NCBI GenBank assembly: GCA_928212115.1
Contig: CAKMRJ010005523.1
Location: 109,715,332 to 109,779,331 of the forward strand
DNA from: Lactuca virosa
Lineage: Eukaryota > Streptophyta > Magnoliopsida > Asterales > Asteraceae
Direction of reading: 5' to 3'
DNA length: 64,000 nucleotides
The notes under the pieces are model-generated. The model was not told where the DNA came from, searched no databases, and saw only the letters and a list, made by a program, of their open reading frames with translations. Position numbers and translations under genes: made by a program. Below are positions 36,362-48,035 of the stretch, one piece after another. How positions within the stretch are numbered: position 1 is the stretch's first letter; each line of letters starts with the position of its first letter.

Positions 36362-36831
36362 TTTAATGAAGCAATCATTTTGGAAAGAGATTAGGGAATA
36401 CAATAGATCCATGTACGAACTGGGGAAGTAAATGAAATTTTCAAAGATGTTATTTTGGTTCAAGAGCAAGGAGCTATTATTTGGTAAGTAAGCTTTCTCA
36501 TTTTACTTGTTAAATTTTCATCTTTTCATACATTTTTGGTATATAACACGTCAATGATTATTTTTCAGATGATATTGGGTACAACATTGAGAATTCTCAT
36601 CTTACCGCTGAACAGGCAAAATCACACCTTGCAAAAGCATAAAAAACTCACAGTTCAAACTCTTCCATGGTAAAATTATATTATGTTATTACTTAATTTT
36701 TTCATGTTGTTACAAAGCTAATTAATTTTCATTCTTTCATGCAGACTTGGTTGGTTTTGGTGATTCTTGGAATTGTGCTTCTGATCGTGATTATAGTTCT
36801 TGCAGTTTGGTCGTCAACACTGACAATATAA
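36362..36831 (+). pseudogene. Syntaxin (SYP2/PEP12 class) pseudogene, 3' exons
   Basis: Three exon-like blocks: 36362-36483, 36569-36669 and 36745-36831, with GT..AG borders. They read, in order, FNEAIILERD, GEVNEIFKDVILVQEQGAII, DIGYNIENSHL, KTHSSNSSM and TWLVLVILGIVLLIVIIVLA. This is the Qa-SNARE helix and C-terminal membrane anchor of prevacuolar/vacuolar syntaxins. Three stop codons interrupt it (two TAG in the first block, one TAA in the second), and an extra base upsets the first junction. The N-terminal Habc part is missing. Retained introns show it is not a processed copy. It may be a captured fragment inside the Helitron region. Confidence 0.75.
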
Positions 36832-37273
36832 ATAAAAATCAAAACTTTTTAAGTGATCAATACCAGCCATGAAGAAACCTTTTTTAGCATGTGTGTTTCT
36901 TTAAGGATCGACAGGTGGTCGATTCTTCTTGTTCCCTCGTGTCATGCATGAACAGTCTTTGTTTGCTTTTGTAAATATGATTATCTGTTTCTTTATGAAG
37001 TATATTCTAATCTTTGGGTTTGTGTTACTATTAATTAAGTTTATTGCAAGTGTGAAATACTACAATAAAAAAATCAAAAATACATTGTTCATCACAGTAA
37101 ATGACCATTATGTCCTTTTAAACCTTCATTGCTACCATTTTTCATACCATTCAAATTCCTAAAAAGAGACCGAAATACCCTTTTATATTTTTCTGCACTT
37201 ATATTTAATACATGGAACAAATTCCTTTTTCACCATATCCCTAACTGAACGGACCTGAATAAACATCTTTACA

Positions 37274-37628
37274 TTAAGCACAGGGGCAAAGTCTCATTGT
37301 ATGCTGATGAGATCCATCACAAGAAAGCAATGAAGGTCTTTTCGCGTATAAATTATAAACACACACTAGGATTCAGATATCTGGGGGCAACTTCAACCAC
37401 TTCAGCAGGTTGATCAACTCATATACTTGCAAGACATGATCATCTACATTTCATATACTTTTGCATAATTTCACATTGATTAATAAGCATGAATTTACTC
37501 CCAACACAAGATTTCCCAACTGATTTGCAAACAGAATCACACGATTCCCCTTGTTTACCAACAATAACATTAATCCCAAGCAACCGGACTTCAATATGGG
37601 AATCAGTGATTCCGATCGGATTGTTCAA
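37274..37628 (-). pseudogene. Cys-rich C-terminus of a plant glycosyltransferase-like protein, broken
   Basis: The minus strand reads INVIVGKQGESCDSVCKSVG, then LINQCEIMQKYMKC, VDQPAEVV, RYLNPSVCL and, in another frame, SLLSCDGSHQHTMRLCPCA with a stop. To my recollection this Cys-rich tail ends plant MGAT5-like (GT18-type) glycosyltransferases; that assignment is from memory and uncertain. Two in-frame stops and one frameshift show it is a relic. The catalytic part is absent. It lies tail-to-tail with the syntaxin pseudogene 440 bp away. Confidence 0.5.
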
Positions 37629-37888
37629 TGATAGAATTCACTCAGATATGCGTTTTCTTCATTTCATGAACGACACTCTCGAAATTATAACGACTACATA
37701 ACTTGTTTTAGTGTTGTTGTATCAAAAGTTATGAAGCCATTACTTTAGTAATAACGACTAAAAATCTTAAATCTATTTCAAATAGGAAATAAAATGTAGG
37801 TATTAACCTCCATGAATTTTTACATTGTTAAAGTTAAAATTAGTTATCTGACCAGGGGCAAAACAGTCATATACATTACAAATTTTTT

Positions 37889-38070
37889 ACAATACATAGT
37901 CAAACATATGTCGAATTGCATAAGAATTAGAAACAGATTTTTTTTTATTTACAATACATAGTCACACATATGTCGAATTGCATAAGAATTAGAAAAAGAA
38001 ATTTTTTTTTACATTACATAGTTTTATTCTATTGAGTATGGATTAGAAGAACAATAATTTATATTCAGGT
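37889..38070 (+). repeat. Three-copy tandem repeat, 60-62 bp unit
   Basis: 'acaatacatagtca' and 'catatgtcgaattgcataag' recur at 37889 and 37951, with a degenerate third copy at 38011. Confidence 0.75.
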
Positions 38071-39633
38071 ATAAAAGTCATTACATTTATTAACAACTAA
38101 ACATTCGGTTCATATAATTCTACTAAAACATATAAAGTTTATATCACCAAATAAATGAAGACATTTTTTTAATAAAAAAAGCAGATCCTCCTATTAAGAT
38201 ATGTAATTTGTAAATGACAATTATGCCCCTACATTGAAGTACATGATCAATTCCTAACGTTAATATGCTGCAACTATAAAAAAAGACATGACAAAATTGA
38301 AGTACCTGATCAATTCCAATATAGTTATGAAGTATTTGATCCTTCCTACTGTTATAAATGAGTAGTGTTAATGAACTTGAAACTCTTATGTTACTACTAT
38401 CCAAACTTTGCACTTTAATTATTGAAGCATCTTCTGGGTCATGCTTAGAATTCCTTATTTGAAAGTTCATTGTCTTTTGATCTTAATTCTATTCCTCATA
38501 TTTTATTATAATGATGTTGTGTTGGAAACAATATTATAATAATAAAATTGTTAAGATTATCAGAAACAATATTCATCAGGTTCAATTTTAATGAGCGTTA
38601 GCAGATCATTATTATTTGGGTGAGAATCAAGAATGAAAATCTAAACATATAAAATTTATATCATAGAATAGTTTCTGCTTATCTTTAAATTGAATGTTTA
38701 AAGGCAAATTTTGCCTTTTGAGGTCAAGTCACCCAAAATTCCAAGTTAAACCTGTTATGTCACACATAGTTGCTTCACTGAATACATAACAACATTGTTG
38801 CTGAAATATTCTAGTTTTTTTCACTCAACTACAACAACTAAAGAGCATTCATACATAAGGCATTACATCAAACACTTGGCGGACATAATAAAAAAGGCCA
38901 TCCGCCATCTTATACTATGTGTTGAAAAAAAAAGACAATCTATACATAACAAAACAATCACATTGCTGACCTTTTGTGGCTGTTGGAATGCTAATGCAGA
39001 TTCTTGAAGAGACTTGATTTCCAGCGTGAAGACGACTCGGTCATATATGAATGAAATTGAAAGAAAACGATAGATGAAATGTATTATATATAGATGAAAT
39101 TGAAAGAAAATTTAGGAAATTATTACCAGTTATCAGTAAAAGATGAGCGATTTTGAATGATTGATGCGATACTAAATATATATCCATATAACATTCCATA
39201 TAAGTCCATATAACATACATAGAGAATATTTGAATAAATGGAAGAGATGTGATTTTGAAATGCATTCATGAAATCCACCGTGATTGGAGGCTAATCGGTT
39301 GGTGTTATAGAATGAAACGTATCTTTGCTTTGTTTATGGACTAAAATTTAGGAAACAATTAACATTATGTATACGTGTGTTTCAAGACTATGAATCTGCA
39401 TTATGTATTGATTAGGTGGCATCTTAATAAATTGACAAGTGGAATAATAGGTAAATCAAAAAATCAAGAAAATGTCATATGTCCAATTGCATAAGAACTT
39501 GACAAGTGGTAATAGGATTCTTATTTATTAGGGAGGATGGCATAAGTACTTGTTTTGGTATATTGCATCAGATTTGGGACCGAATTTACATATTTGATTG
39601 TATCAAAATCCACTTTTATTTATATAAAAACAA
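38071..39633. other. Unassigned intergenic DNA
   Basis: No gene recognised. Related words recur, such as 'gaagtacatgatcaattcc' and 'gaagtacctgatcaattcc' near 38240 and 38300, and 'cataagaacttgacaagtgg' near 39490. They suggest decayed repeat DNA. Confidence 0.4.
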
Positions 39634-39665
39634 CTAGTTTATAACCTGTGACAACCATGATTATA
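39634..39665 (-). mobile_element. Possible Helitron 3' terminus (minus strand)
   Basis: ACTAGTTTATAACC read on the minus strand gives GGTTATAAACTAG then T, the common plant Helitron 3' end. The hairpin before it (CATGATT against AACCTGTG) is degenerate. Confidence 0.4.
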
Positions 39666-39816
39666 AAATTAATTAAACTTTCATAATAAAAAAATTAAAA
39701 TTATTAATCAATTACTTCAAATAAATTATTTTAAATAAATTATTAATCGAGAGATATTTTTTTAGTTATATAAAATTATAATTGTTAATTTAAATAAATA
39801 TATGAAAATATATCAT

Positions 39817-39819
<3 letters not shown>

Positions 39820-39874
<55 letters not shown>
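39820..39874 (+). repeat. (TA)27 microsatellite
   Basis: Uninterrupted TA repeat. Confidence 0.95.
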
Positions 39875-39877
<3 letters not shown>

Positions 39878-40966
39878 TTTATTTTATTTTTTATTCTAAT
39901 TTAAAATTTGAAATGGAGAATTAATAGGTTGACATATGACATGATACGTGATATATAATATTAATAAGAATTTCTAATATTGTGACACTTGTGAATAAGA
40001 TAATAAACGATAATAAACTTATTTATCTATGAGGACAGAGAGATACTTATTTAATTATACAACATAAGATTTAAAAAAAGTACAATAAACGTACCTATTA
40101 TTTTACCAAAGTCAAACCATTCTAGATTGCTTATTCAGATTCCAATATTATTCTTCACGTCTACACTAACTACAAATCTACATGTGATAATGTGAAATAT
40201 TAACATATTAGGGGTAGATTTTTTGAATTATCATTATAAATATTTAAAATGTTAATTGTAATATCATGTTAAATCTAAAATATAAATCAAATAAATGGTT
40301 TTTAAAACATAACCATTAAAAATAATAATATTTAAAAATAACACAACCTAATAATTATATTACGTTACCTTACAAAAAAATATCAAATAAGTAATTTCTA
40401 AATTAGTTAATTATAACGTTAAAAACAACATTAAATCGAGAATTATATTTAGTTTTATTCACATGTCAGCTGGAAGTAACGACGATTAAATGATATAATT
40501 TTAATAAATGTTATAACATAGTTTAAAAATCATAACAAATTTACATAAAAAAAATGTAAAAAATTATTATTTCATGTTTAGTTTTAATAATATAATTACT
40601 TTCAATAAGTATTAGTCAAGTTGTAACCATATAATTTTACCATGCGTAAAGTACGAATATTCATATAGTATGAAAGAAAAACCTGTAAAACAACCAACCC
40701 AATTCTTTTGTGGTATATCACACAAAAGTGGTCATTTTTATATTACCAAAAAGAGTAATAAAACTTCATATTTTCCCAGAATATTGTAACATTATGATAT
40801 TATCCAATCTTTGAATATTCAATCACATTAGTAGACTTATGCATAAGCTTATATGAAAGAGAAAGAAAATGAATGCACAAATCTGAAAAAACGTTAATAC
40901 GATAGTAAAAATAAATAATTCCTCTTTATACTTCCATTTATGTTAATTATACAAAAGAAAAATAAA
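39875..40966. other. AT-rich region downstream of ABCG10
   Basis: No coding or repeat pairs seen. The ABCG10 3' UTR should occupy the right end. Confidence 0.5.
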
Positions 40967-42776
40967 TTAATTCCTTGTTTTGTGACATCTAAACCACAAA
41001 ATTACAAAACACATCAATCTATATCCAATTATAAACCCTAACATCACTCCCAAATTACTCCATTTTTGCGTCTCCTTTATGTGCTGCTGCTCCAAGAACC
41101 CATTTCCATACATTCTACACTTCCCCCCATCCATTTCCACACACATACTCATCCCTTCTTCACCTCCATACTCGTTTATCATAAAACATTCAAATGGGTA
41201 CTTGAATAAACTCATATAATGCATAAAAATCCAGTATTTTGGGATGCTATCTTTCGCTATGAAGTACCCAGAAAACAGAAAGAAACATCCCATCAATCCA
41301 GAAATCACAGACGTACCCATGATGAAATTCGGCACTAGTGCACTGAAACAAGCTGTGAACGAATTCGACATCAAGATTACCATCCATACGATCAATGCAA
41401 AGTAGAAGAAACTGTTGATTTCAGTGCGTAATCCGACTAGCCAATAGACTGGGATTGTGTAAAGAATACCGATCATTAGAAGAAACGGAAGGAAGATGAG
41501 AGTGTTTGAGATTACATACGATGAAACTCTATATGCTCCTCTTGATGTTTCCCTCATCAAGATTCGTCGTTCTTGTAAGAAAATCGGTAATCCTTCTGTC
41601 GATGAAGAAAGGAGGAATGTAAGACTGAATGCGAAGAACCCTAATCGAGCTTGTAACGCGAGTTTCCCTTTATTCGTTGACATATTTTACGAAGATGGTT
41701 CCGAGGATCAAGCCAGAAAGAACAGCTTGAATGATTCTTGTGAGGAATAACTGTTTCGTTCTGAATATGTTCTTGAAGAACCTTTCACTAAGAATCGTTA
41801 TTTCTTCCAAATGAGAATTTGGGTATGGAAATTCGCCATCTTTTTCAGGTTTTTCATGGTTCTTGACTCGTTCTATCGGTGTTTTTGGTGTGTCGATGAT
41901 CAAGGTGGTGGCGACATCAATGGCGAATTCAAGAACATTGACACGAGGCGGGATGAAATGACCGGAGACTTTGAGTCTATGTTCTAGCGACTTTAACGAT
42001 CCGTTATGAAGAACGAATCCATTCGAGAGCAAAATGAGTCGATCAAGAAGCTCCAAGATTCTGAATCCGGGTTGGTGGATTGTTAACACGATTGTTTTAT
42101 CTCTACTAATCGCCATTGATTTAAGAAGAGAAACAACACCAAAAGCTGAATTAGAATCAAGCCCTGAAGTTGGTTCATCGATAAGAATAACCGAAGGATC
42201 ATGAACTAACTCAACCCCGATTGAAACACGCCTCCTTTCACCACCCGAGATCCCATGGTTCGATCCCTCACCGATTCTTGAACTCGATACTCGGTCCAAA
42301 CCGAGTTCGTTTATCAAAATCTTGACTCGATCAACCGCTTCTTTTCTACCACACCTTAGCCTTAAAAAAGCACTATACATGAGCGTTTCTTCAACTGTTA
42401 AAGATGGGAATAAAGCATCATCTTGAGTGACGTATCCAGCCAGTCTTCGGAACCGTTTTGTATCAATAGGAAGGTTATTGATCAAAACGTGACCGGAAAC
42501 TTGGCCGGAGGAGATATTTCCGGCGAGAATATCTAACAGAGTTGTCTTTCCGGCCCCACTGGGTCCGGCGATGGCGGTGAGGACGCCTGGATGAGCTTCA
42601 CATGTCACATCATTCAAGATAAACTTTGGAGGTTTCTTGAAGTAGTTTTGAAGAGAACCCCACTTGGATTCGTCATAAAGATTGGAACTTTTGTATGCAA
42701 GATTCTTGGTTTCTATTTTGTATGAAGCTTTCCGGCCATTTCCAGCCACCACCGGTGACTTTACCGGCAGCTCCAT
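40967..42776 (-). CDS. ABCG10: ABC transporter G family half-transporter (ABCG10 type), one frameshift
   Basis: A single-exon, ATP-driven exporter of the WBC subfamily, expected in the plasma membrane as a dimer. The first frame (41670-42776, 368 codons) has the nucleotide-binding domain. Walker A GPSGAGKTT is at about residues 71-79, the Q-loop region at YVTQDD, the signature ISGGERRR at 176-183, Walker B ILIDEP at 197-202 and the H-loop TIHQPG near 234. It ends just inside the first membrane helix (GLILGTIFV). The second frame (40967-41683) continues with LGFFAFSLTFLL, the conserved EGLPIFLQERRILMRETSRG and further helices to the C-terminus. Together they make about 600 residues, the normal length. 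The two frames overlap by 14 bases. One extra base in the A/T run at 41670-41680 explains the break. Start MELPVKSPV matches the family start as I recall it. Confidence 0.88.
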
Positions 42777-43932
42777 TTTGTGAATGTTTGAAAGAGGGAA
42801 TGGTGGAAAGACGGGTTATTTGGGAGAGATGCAAAGAGAAAAGAAAGAGGAGATGAGCTAACACAACTAACCTACTATGTTGTATTGTTGTGTGTCTTTC
42901 CATGCAAAATATGGTTGACTATTTTGCCCTTGAAATTAATTAAATTTGGTGAGGGTAGGGTGGAAATTTGGTCAATTATTATATAGGAAAAGGGAGACAC
43001 ACAGTGAGGGTGTATGTGTGTGTGGTTTTACTAGGTGAACTGCTGGTTGACCATTTGCGGGAGTGTTTGGTTTGGTTGCTGTCACCCAATATTTCCTTCT
43101 TGGGAGAAAAGGCAATAGGCAACACCTTAGATTTTAACTTTATTCCAAGCTTTTATTTAATACAAGTCCAATTTTATCTCATTATTATATATTTATATAC
43201 ATACAAATATAAGCTCTTTGAATTCAACACAAATGTTGGTGTCAAGTTCTGATCTATATTTGAATCGAGTTAGAAGGAGGCTTATTTCATCGAATATAGA
43301 TTTTTAAACTATTCAAACTATGAAATCCGACTTGTTTTATTAGAATAGTTATGAGAGATGCTTTCGAGCTGCTAAGCTCTCGAATCGAACTCAAATTAGC
43401 TCATTAAATTATCAAATTGAACTCGAACCGGCTCATTGAACTATGTAATTGAGTTCAAATTAATTTAATTTAACACATCATTCCGTCAATCAAGATTGAG
43501 ACCGAAGGTGGATTCTATAGTTTTTTTTTTTCTTTGTTATATTTTCACTAACTTTATCAAACAAAACGTTATTAATTTAAATCATCTCCAATTGATCACT
43601 ATTCTAAAAGTTTTTTTTTATATAAAATTAACTAATTTATCTCATCTTTATGAAAATTTTTATGGATTGATGATATAAAATGACAACCAATAACATACAA
43701 TTTGCTTTTATGGTCCCTTGTCTTTTAATTGTATTCAATTAATCATTAAATGTTTTTCCAAGTTTATATTACACCGACGCATTTCAATCGGGTTATCATG
43801 TCATATGGGATGCCATAGTGCACACCATGTCAACATTAGGCAGACCTAATGAACAAGTTTTGTCATATTAATTGCATAGTAGACCATACATACGATTCAA
43901 TCCTAGTTTGCCCGGTTGAAATCTACTGCAAT
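42777..43932. other. ABCG10 upstream region and decayed repeat
   Basis: Nearest 42777 is the ABCG10 5' UTR and promoter. At 43330-43450 there are words such as 'cgaactc' and 'gagctc' like those inside the MITE at 43933, probably a broken relative. No gene. Confidence 0.45.
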
Positions 43933-44362
43933 TAGGGGTATAATCGAGTCAATCCAACTCATGAGATACTCGAAATCAACTCGGTTTGAGAAGAGTTGAG
44001 CTCAAGTATATTCGAGTCGGGGCCATGTATTAGAATACTGGACCGGTGAAACTCACAAGTTTAATCTAGCTTAGTCACATATACACTTTTACCTTTTATT
44101 TTATTCAAATTTACATAATTAAGTTGGGTTTGAGTCAAATTCGTGAGCTTGATCGTATTTTTATTGTAATTTAATGTGATTCTATTTTCTTAATAACTAA
44201 CCTAGCCGAGTCAAGTCGAGCTTGGAAGTGTCGATTACATTATCGAGCTCAAGCCCAAGCTTGAAATTAAGGCTCGAGGCGAGTTTTAAGCTCGAGTTTT
44301 TTAATTGAGTCAAGTTTTCAGATTGGTAGGACTCGAATGGGTTCATCTCGATTACACCCCTA
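43933..44362. mobile_element. hAT-type MITE, 430 bp, TCGAG/GAGCTC-rich
   Basis: TIRs TAGGGGTATAATCGAG and, reversed, TAGGGGTGTAATCGAG. Flanks ACTGCAAT (43925-43932) and ACTCCAAT (44363-44370) match at 7 of 8 bases. The interior is short palindromic words around TCGAG and GAGCTC. No transposase. Confidence 0.75.
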
Positions 44363-44841
44363 ACTCCAATGGTGTAATGACAACCAAAAAAAACTTAAAA
44401 AAAAATAATGACATATTGAATAAATAAAAAAGATAAGTTCCCTAAAGAGCAAACATTATGCTATCGGTGGTCATTTTAAAACATTAAAGCATATTTTACA
44501 AAGCCCTTTCATCTAATTTGGTAATAAACATATGTGATATTTATAAAATTAAAACGTGCAATACATGAAATTAAAACAATATACCACGATACATGAAATT
44601 AAAAGAATATAATAGAATACATGAAATTTAAATAAGAATTACTTAATATAGAGTCAATATTTTGATCTTATCTCGTCATACAACATTTGATGAGATATTT
44701 TATAAAGTATAGAAAGACTGTGTGTTTTTCTGACATATAATAACACCACCGAAAAATCGCTCTTATGGCCACACATACATGGATGATCATTACCAATAAT
44801 CCCTTTGGTAATGATCAATAATCCTTTTAGGTCAAACAGAT
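44363..44841. other. Unassigned AT-rich DNA
   Basis: Contains 'acatgaaattaaaa' repeated three or four times (about 44550-44630). A 63-codon minus-strand frame (44654-44845) matches no family I know. Confidence 0.4.
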
Positions 44842-44991
44842 CCACTCTTATCGTCTCATCAATCCCAACTTCTTGAATGTCCTAATTGAGAGTGGTATAG
44901 GCAGGGGCGGATATAACCACTCTTATCGTCTCATCAATCCCAACTTCTTGAATGTCCTAATTGAGAGTGGTATAGGCAGGGGCGGATCTTA
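44842..44991 (+). repeat. 75-bp tandem duplication across a MITE edge
   Basis: The segment starting 'ccactcttatcgtctcatc' occurs at 44842 and again at 44917. Each copy ends with GGTATAGG and the first bases CAGGGGCGGAT of the MITE, so the duplication arose after the MITE had inserted. Confidence 0.9.
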
Positions 44992-45177
44992 TATGGGGCT
45001 AGGGGGGTTGTGCCCCCCCCCACCCCTATTTTTTTTGGCAAAAATAGTCCCTATACGTTAGTTTTATACATATTATGTCCAAAAATATAAAATTTTGACT
45101 ATGCCCCCCTGTTCACTAATTTTTATACAAATTATATTTTTGGCCCCTCCAAATGAAAGATTGAAGCTCCGCCACTG
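44977..45177. mobile_element. hAT-type MITE, 201 bp
   Basis: Exact 8-bp duplication GGTATAGG at 44969-44976 and 45178-45185. TIRs CAGGGGCGGATCTT and, reversed, CAGTGGCGGAGCTT. The interior has C and G runs and no coding. Confidence 0.9.
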
Positions 45178-45353
45178 GGTATAGGTCGGGGATGATGTAA
45201 TATCCTTGGCATGCGAGATAAGAACATATATTTCATGGTTTCTCAAATCAATGATGCATAGCATGTCTCTGCTTGGTATGATAATTGGCACATTGTTGGC
45301 ACCCTTTCTCGTCTTTTGATCCATTGTATTATCCATCGAGTAGGGTTCTCCCT

Positions 45354-45618
45354 GTATGCTACGGTCAAAAGACATTATCTGTAGTGGGAGCTAGGTAACC
45401 CCTTACCTCTAGAGTGACATTCATAATGCTCGTAGACATTATCCATGTATGCTACGGTCAAAAGACATTATCTGTAGTGGGAGCTAGGTAATCCTTACCT
45501 CTAGAGCATTAGAGTAACACTCATAATGATCGTAGACATTATCCTTGTATGTTGCGGTCAAAAGACATTATCTGTAGTGGGAGCTAGGTAACCCCTTACC
45601 TCTAGAGTGACACTCATA
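45354..45618 (+). repeat. Three-copy tandem repeat, 93-100 bp unit
   Basis: 'acggtcaaaagacattatct' with 'gtagtgggagctaggtaa' recurs at 45354, 45447 and 45547. The third copy is cut by the LTR that starts at 45621. Confidence 0.9.
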
Positions 45619-45620
45619 AT

Positions 45621-48035
45621 TGTGACATCCCCATTTTCACGGCCAGAAAAGACCGATTTTGTTTATGCTTTATAAAAATCAGAGTACTTCTTTTAATAAA
45701 AATGTTGCGGAATTTGTTCCCAGAAAAACATGATAAATGTGTTATCAAAGCATTTCCGAAGAAATGTATTTTTATTCATTTTAAAACCTTGGGATGTCAT
45801 CGTCAATATAGGAACATAAGCATAAACAGAACTTACTTTCATTTACACTAGTGATCTACATCTCTTTTAATCTCTCAGTGTAAAGTAGCTTCATATCGAC
45901 ACCTGTGATACAAATAAGCTTGAGTGGGTTAGGTTGGGAAACCTGGTGAGTACATAGGGTTTTCAACCCACAATAATATAGTTATTATGTTTAAACATCA
46001 AACAATCAACCCAATTTACCATCCCCATTATGTTCTTTACTCTTAAGGATCTACCCTAAGAATTAGCTATTCCTGGTTCATTCATTCCTAAGGATTATCC
46101 TAAGGAATAGGCATGAAATCCATCGTTGCTAATGACACATCTGTCAAGCACAACTGCTAATATTATCAGTTAGGCGCATCTGCCAGAATTGTGACATTCT
46201 TTATGGGGTGCATCTGCCGGTATAGTTCTTTAGGCGCATCTGCCGGGGTTATGAGGTTCTCTATTAGGCGCTTCTGCCGGTAGAGTCCTTTAGGCGCATC
46301 TGTCAGGGTTATCTCGTTTATTGACAGTATCGTTTTCGAGAGTCCAATCGCAATACAAGTCAATGGGTTTTTAGAGTACACCGGTGAACACATCGTTCAC
46401 AACACCTACAGGTTGCGAGCCTGCTAGTTTTCCACTGGACTGTCTAGAATAGTCCGTGGTTGTCATCCATACTCTGCTAGATGACGGGGCTAACATTTGG
46501 GAACAAGGCTTCTCACATCGTCCACCTCTCACCCTTACCTCATGGTCTATACCACCTCTCAACTCATCATCCAACTAATATTTCATCTACTCATGTTTTA
46601 CCCAACATATTATGTAGATATAAAATACATATACAGTTTAAATTATTTAAAACATGTATAAAATCTTTCATTCAGCATAGACAGCAAGTATTCAGACAAT
46701 ATGCACACATAGCACGTAATTTATATTAAAATACTTCATATCTATGTGTAAGATGAAAGTAACTATGCACTCACTTGATAAGGTGGTGAGTCGGTACTCG
46801 AACAACGCTTCATTATCTCAAAACAATTTTTCCCTTGACAAAACCTAGTATCAATACCACTAGGGTTTAGTCTAACGTTAACCGCGACTAATTAATAGTC
46901 TAGATATTATTACTATTATATAAGCGTTAAACAACACTCTATATAACTCATAATAATAGCCCAAATAATTATTTTAAGGTCCTAATAATATTACTATATT
47001 GAAACATAAGTTATACTAAAGATAGGGTAGGCGTAGCTCACTTACAGCGGGTTTTTCTCAAAACCGGGCTCCGCCGAAGCATATTTTCTGAGCCGAAGGC
47101 TCTTCTTTTTTGGAGCCTTCGGGAGCTCCGGGCTTCCGCCTCGTGCTAGGGAGGTTCTCTAGGCTTTTTGGGGGGTTTGGGGGGTTAGAGAGAGGTTCTA
47201 GAGAGAGAAAGAAGGGATTAAAGGTGTGAGGAATGAGCTTCACCCGACACCTCTATTTATAGGCTGCCTGGGACGTCACCACGTCGTGGTACATGCGTAG
47301 GCTCCAAGGCTTCGCCTGGTGCTGACACGTGGCATCGCACATAGGGTGGAAATCAACCGATTTTCAAAAATTCATAACTTTCGCATACGAGCTCTGTTTT
47401 CGACGTTCTTTTTTTCCACGCGTAGGTAAAAACAAGATCTACAACTTTCATTTAGACTCCGTCGGCTAATTCTCGACCAATCTTAAATTTAACAGTACAA
47501 GGAGATTAGACTGTTAAATGACCGCGAAGAATTCGTAACTCCTTCATACGGACTCCGTTTTCGTCTGTCTTTTTACCGTTGAGTTCCTATTAATGAGATC
47601 TTCAACTCTCATTTAGGTCGCGTAAGCCAAAAACTGCTCGAACTAAAATTTGAGTTTCGGGTCGTGCACTGCTAAGCCAAATCTTAGAAAATTCATAACT
47701 TCCTCATACGAAGTCAGATTTGGGCGTTCTTTTTTTTGTATGTTCTCGGTTTAACGTATACTACAACTTTTGTTTATATCAACAAGGCTAAAAAGTCCTC
47801 TATCGTAAATTCACTATTTACGTCTCCCGGTGCCGTGCCGGTTTTGCCGTAAAACTTCGACGGGCCATAACTTTTTCGTTATAACTCGGATTTCGGCGTT
47901 CTTTATATGTATGGAACCCTTGTAACATATACTACAACTTGGTTAAGATTAATCCTTCTAAATAATCTTCCATCAAAAACTCATTTTTGATGATCATCGT
48001 CTCAAAATTGACTAGTCCGGATTGCGGATGTTACA
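45621..48035 (-). repeat. LTR of Ty3 element A (2415 bp)
   Basis: TGTGACATCC to GGATGTTACA. Contains 'aggcgcatctgcc'-type repeats (46160-46310) and an inverted TATA box CTATTTATAG at 47253-47262. The reversed sequence from 47340 to 47830 matches the start of the window. Confidence 0.85.

Noticed and set aside
38144..38470. 108-codon minus-strand frame
   Set aside because: No family resemblance, AT-rich, overlaps repeated words; not supported as a gene.
45073..45375. 100-codon minus-strand frame
   Set aside because: It runs out of the MITE at 44977-45177 into repeat DNA, so its C-terminus is transposon sequence.
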